A stretch of 64,000 nt of DNA from Mangrovibrevibacter kandeliae (GTDB taxonomy: Bacteria > Pseudomonadota > Alphaproteobacteria > Rhizobiales > Rhizobiaceae): contig NZ_JANIFJ010000001.1 of the NCBI RefSeq assembly GCF_024519155.1, positions 434,001-498,000 on the forward strand. The letters are read 5' to 3'. Position numbers and translations under genes: made by a program. A model generated the notes under the pieces. That model saw only the letters and a list, made by a program, of their open reading frames with translations, made no database searches and was not told where the DNA came from. Shown piece after piece: positions 61,525 through 64,000 of the stretch. Every line of letters begins with the position of its first letter. The stretch's first letter is position 1.

Positions 61525-62106
61525 TCAGTCCCGGCGTGAAAGACGATCGAGGAGTGGCGCCGTGATCACGCCGAAGACCTCTGGCGTTCCATAGGCTCGC
61601 GCCGAGAGCATCGCGCCGTGCACGGTCGCCATCACGATCTCGCCTTCGGCGACGGGGTCGGCGGCGTCGAGAACGCCCTCACGTCCGCCCCGCGCGATGA
61701 CTGCGGAGAGCCAGTCGGCGAGGCCCCGGAAGTGGGCCCGCACCTCCCGGGCGACACCTTCGGGCAGCCGGGGCAACTCGCTCGCCAGCTGGGCGCAGAC
61801 GCAGAACGGCGGATCGCTCCGAGCAATGCAGGCCTGCCAGTAGCTGACATAGCTGCCGAGGAGCTCTGCCGGACCGGCGATCTGACTTTCGAGGGACTCG
61901 AGCGCCGCCCGCGTCTCCGCGCGGTACCGCGCGACGAGAGCCTCGACCAGATCGGCCTTGGCCGGGAAATGGTGATGGATGCTGGCCTTGCGGATGCCGA
62001 CGACCGCGGCGATGTCGGCATAGCTGAAGCCGTTGTACCCGCCGGCGACGACGAGATCGCGGGCGCTGGCAAGGATGGCGTCGGCGGTGCTGGAGGGACT
62101 GCTCAC
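61525..62106 (-). CDS. TetR/AcrR-family repressor
   Basis: A 193-residue TetR-type regulator with N-terminal helix-turn-helix (GGYNGFSYADIAAVVGIRKA then SIHHHFPAKADLVEALV, residues about 22-60) and an all-helical ligand domain. Two cysteines occur in PPFCVCAQLAS. An inverted repeat overlaps its upstream region, consistent with autorepression, and a similar box fronts the small membrane gene, its likely target. Ligand unknown. Confidence 0.87.
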   Translation of the reverse strand: MSSPSSTADAILASARDLVVAGGYNGFSYADIAAVVGIRKASIHHHFPAKADLVEALVARYRAETRAALESLESQIAGPAELLGSYVSYWQACIARSDPPFCVCAQLASELPRLPEGVAREVRAHFRGLADWLSAVIARGGREGVLDAADPVAEGEIVMATVHGAMLSARAYGTPEVFGVITAPLLDRLSRRD

Positions 62107-62114
62107 CCCGCTTG

Positions 62115-62130
62115 CCTACCTACAGGTAGG
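62115..62130. promoter_or_regulatory. Perfect inverted repeat, candidate TetR autoregulatory operator
   Basis: CCTACCT (62115-62121) and AGGTAGG (62124-62130) are reverse complements around AC, ending nine bases before the tetR start. It should block tetR transcription or translation initiation. The core CTACCT/AGGTAG is shared with 61309-61326. Confidence 0.7.
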
Positions 62131-62154
62131 TGCAGATGCAAGCCCGATCTCGCC

Positions 62155-63087
62155 TCAGTCGAAGAGGCTCGACACCGACTCTTCCGACGCAGTGCGGGCA
62201 ATCGCTTCGCCGAGGAGGTTGGCGGTGGTGATGACACGGATGTTGGGCGCGCTGGAGACGGCCGTCGTCGGCTGGATCGAGTCGCTGATCACCAGCTCCT
62301 CCAGCCGCGAGTTGGTGATGCGGGCCACCGCGCCGCCGGACAGGACGCCGTGGGTGATATAGGCGCGCACGCTGCGCGCGCCCTTGGCGAGGAGGGCGTC
62401 GGCAGCGTTGCAGAGCGTGCCGCCGGAATCGACGATATCGTCGATCAGAATGCAGTTGCGCCCGTCGACGTCGCCGATGACGTTCATCACCTCCGACTCA
62501 CCCGGCCGCTCGCGCCGCTTGTCCACGATGGCGAGCTGCGAATCGAGCCGCTTGGCGAGCGAGCGGGCGCGCACCACGCCGCCGACGTCGGGCGAAACGA
62601 TCATCAGGTTCGACAGGTCCTGATGTTCCTTGAGGTCGCGCGCCATCAGCGGGATCGAGAACAGGTTGTCGGTTGGGATGTCGAAGAAGCCCTGGATCTG
62701 CCCGGCATGCAGGTCGAGCGTCATCACGCGGTTGGCGCCGGCCTCGGTGATCAGGTTGGCGACCAGCTTGGCCGAGATCGGCGTGCGGCCGCCGGCCTTG
62801 CGGTCTTGGCGGGCATAGCCGAAGTAGGGGATCACGGCGGTGACGCGCCTGGCCGACGCGCGGCGCAGCGCGTCGATCATGATCAGAAGCTCCATCAGGT
62901 GATCGTTCGCCGGATAGGAGGTCGACTGGATGACGAAGACGTCTTCGCCGCGCACGTTCTCCTGGATCTCCAGGAAGATCTCCTGGTCGGCGAAACGCTT
63001 CACCGAGGCCTGCCCGAGGGGCAGCTCCAGATATCTGGCGATCGCCTCGGCCAGCACGCGATTGGAGTTTCCGACAAAGAGTTTCAT
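62155..63087 (-). CDS. prs: Ribose-phosphate pyrophosphokinase
   Basis: PRPP synthetase makes PRPP from ribose-5-phosphate and ATP for nucleotide, His and Trp synthesis. The 310-residue length is standard; [29 protein letters not shown] and the PRPP loop [16 protein letters not shown] are present. It feeds apt and trp pathways in this window. It is separated from rplY-pth by the esterase, membrane and tetR genes. Confidence 0.96.
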   Translation of the reverse strand: MKLFVGNSNRVLAEAIARYLELPLGQASVKRFADQEIFLEIQENVRGEDVFVIQSTSYPANDHLMELLIMIDALRRASARRVTAVIPYFGYARQDRKAGGRTPISAKLVANLITEAGANRVMTLDLHAGQIQGFFDIPTDNLFSIPLMARDLKEHQDLSNLMIVSPDVGGVVRARSLAKRLDSQLAIVDKRRERPGESEVMNVIGDVDGRNCILIDDIVDSGGTLCNAADALLAKGARSVRAYITHGVLSGGAVARITNSRLEELVISDSIQPTTAVSSAPNIRVITTANLLGEAIARTASEESVSSLFD

Positions 63088-63216
63088 CGCGTCTCGCTCA
63101 CGGGGAAGGTCGATCGGGCAGCGGCCGTCACGGCTGGGCTCTTAGCAATATGACAAAAAGATTCAAGCGATCCTCGGGTGTTTCCCGGCACGTGCCTAAC
63201 GCGCTCTGTGCGCCTT

Positions 63217-63789
63217 TCATCCGGTGCGAGCCGAGGTGAGACCGCCGACCTGCCGCAGCGTTGCGGCGGCGATCGATGCAAGCGTGGAGTCGCTGACGAG
63301 CGACCACGGATCGGCCGCCGTCCCCGCGACGCGCTCCTGCCCCTGGATGCGATGCACCCGCTCGTCCCGCGGATCGAGCACGTCCCAGACATAGATGACG
63401 ACCGTGTTCGATCCCTCGGACACAGCCGAGAAGTAGCCCTTCAGCCGCAGCGGGGGCGTCGGCGCGGTCGAGGGCAGGATCGCAACCCCGTTCGCTCCGG
63501 CATTGGCGGCGAGCGCACGCGAGAGCGCGGCCACCTTTTCCGGCGGGGCGCCGATCACCGGCAGAAACTGCACCTCGGCCCGGGCGGCGGCGCCGGGTGC
63601 GGTCTCGGCCAGGGCTCCGGTCGCGCCCGGCGCCGCGGCGGCCGCAACGGAGGATGCCGAAGCGCCGCTTCCGGCGATCGCGGCGCGCGGCTTGACGCCA
63701 AGACCGGGATCCGTGCTCGTGCAGCCGCAGAGACCGACAAGGACAAGACCGCCGACGGCGAGCAGCAGGCGTGAAGCGGTCGACGGCAT
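63217..63789 (-). CDS. Hypothetical lipoprotein
   Basis: A 190-residue lipoprotein with lipobox LCGC at about residues 19-22 and an Ala/Gly/Pro-rich spacer (residues 35-70). The folded part includes VQFLPVIGAPPEKVAALSRAL and LKGYFSAVSEGSNTVVIYVWDVLD. I do not recognise the domain family. It is anchored to the inner or outer membrane. ATG 63789 precedes a good signal peptide. Confidence 0.78.
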   Translation of the reverse strand: MPSTASRLLLAVGGLVLVGLCGCTSTDPGLGVKPRAAIAGSGASASSVAAAAAPGATGALAETAPGAAARAEVQFLPVIGAPPEKVAALSRALAANAGANGVAILPSTAPTPPLRLKGYFSAVSEGSNTVVIYVWDVLDPRDERVHRIQGQERVAGTAADPWSLVSDSTLASIAAATLRQVGGLTSARTG

Positions 63790-63871
63790 GTGCGGCTCCC
63801 TGGACCGGTTCGACGAAGGTTGAGGGGGCTGACTAGCCCGGCAGGCAAAACGAAAGCTTAACGGCGCCTCG

Positions 63872-64000
63872 TCAGGCGACGACCGGAAGATCCAGCGGCA
63901 GGCGCGACAGCGGCTCGGGGTCGCCGTCCGTGGTGAGGTAGGTGCGGCCGAGCGTCATGGCGGTGTCGGTGTCGGAGTCCATGATGATCATGTGCGCGAA
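63872..64000 (-). CDS. Partial gene, C-terminus only
   Basis: The last 42 residues of a minus-strand gene that starts beyond the window (FAHMIIMDSDTDTAMTLGRT and onwards, ending LPLDLPVVA, stop at 63872-63874). Codon use is like neighbours. The fragment is too short to name. Confidence 0.6.
   Translation of the reverse strand, partial: FAHMIIMDSDTDTAMTLGRTYLTTDGDPEPLSRLPLDLPVVA

Overview
The window is GC-rich, densely packed chromosomal DNA. Its gene content fits an alphaproteobacterium of the order Hyphomicrobiales (Rhizobiales). The pointers are a fused TrpE(G) behind a trpL attenuator, a ChoXWV-type choline uptake operon, an Lrp-type gene divergent from putA, a three-gene petABC bc1 operon next to apt, a prs/rplY/pth/ychF block, a MoxR-DUF58-BatA/DUF4159 operon and a perfect CtrA-type box. 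I cannot name the genus from sequence alone. There are no rRNA or tRNA genes, insertion sequences or CRISPR arrays, so this is mostly a core-genome stretch.

Layout. 0-3 kb: two ATPase subunits of a dipeptide/oligopeptide importer, then a glutaredoxin-MauE-like membrane fusion. 3-5.5 kb: a membrane PAS-GGDEF-EAL protein. 5.5-8.4 kb (minus): choXWV. 8.6-12.3 kb: Lrp regulator and divergent PutA. 12.4-13.3 kb: an NTF2-like protein and a divergent MarR regulator sharing a perfect palindrome. 13.4-15.3 kb: a candidate anti-Shine-Dalgarno small RNA, then formate-THF ligase. 15.4 kb: one AT-rich orphan gene. 15.7-18 kb (minus): a polar amino-acid importer. 18.2-22.2 kb: a GST, the trp leader with TrpE(G), and a CDF exporter. 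22.4-27.1 kb: an HWE/HisKA_2-type kinase, a leucine-rich leader, LeuA and a translationally coupled acetolactate-synthase-like enzyme. 27.2-33.8 kb: a CtrA-box gene, a phosphodiesterase, Nudix, a second GGDEF-EAL protein, DUF3297, glutathionyl-hydroquinone reductase and GNAT. 34-41 kb (minus): the MoxR/DUF58/BatA/DUF4159 operon. 41-43.6 kb: DUF1285, CoA pyrophosphatase-type Nudix and CCA-adding enzyme. 43.6-47 kb: DUF1059, HemF, a small conserved-looking protein, a catalase-family protein and TrmL. 47.2-51 kb: two tandem ABC exporters. 51.4-54.9 kb: petABC and apt. 55-64 kb: e(P4)-like phosphatase, MaoC pair, YchF, Pth, L25, a PHB-depolymerase-like esterase, a small membrane protein with a disrupted 5' end, TetR, Prs, a lipoprotein and a partial gene.

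How the parts work together. Uptake systems (peptides, choline/betaine, polar amino acids) and proline catabolism feed nitrogen and osmolyte metabolism. Two amino-acid biosynthetic genes, trpE(G) and leuA, carry ribosome-mediated attenuators. Two c-di-GMP proteins and a soluble-type kinase give signalling capacity. Pth, L25, YchF, CCA-adding enzyme and TrmL serve translation, and petABC and HemF serve respiration.

I did not find a clearly new multi-gene system. The best leads are the small RNA with CUCCC loops at 13.4 kb, the AT-rich orphan at 15.4 kb, the two leader peptides, the CtrA box at 27.2 kb, and the two similar inverted repeats flanking the tetR gene together with the frame disruption in the neighbouring gene.
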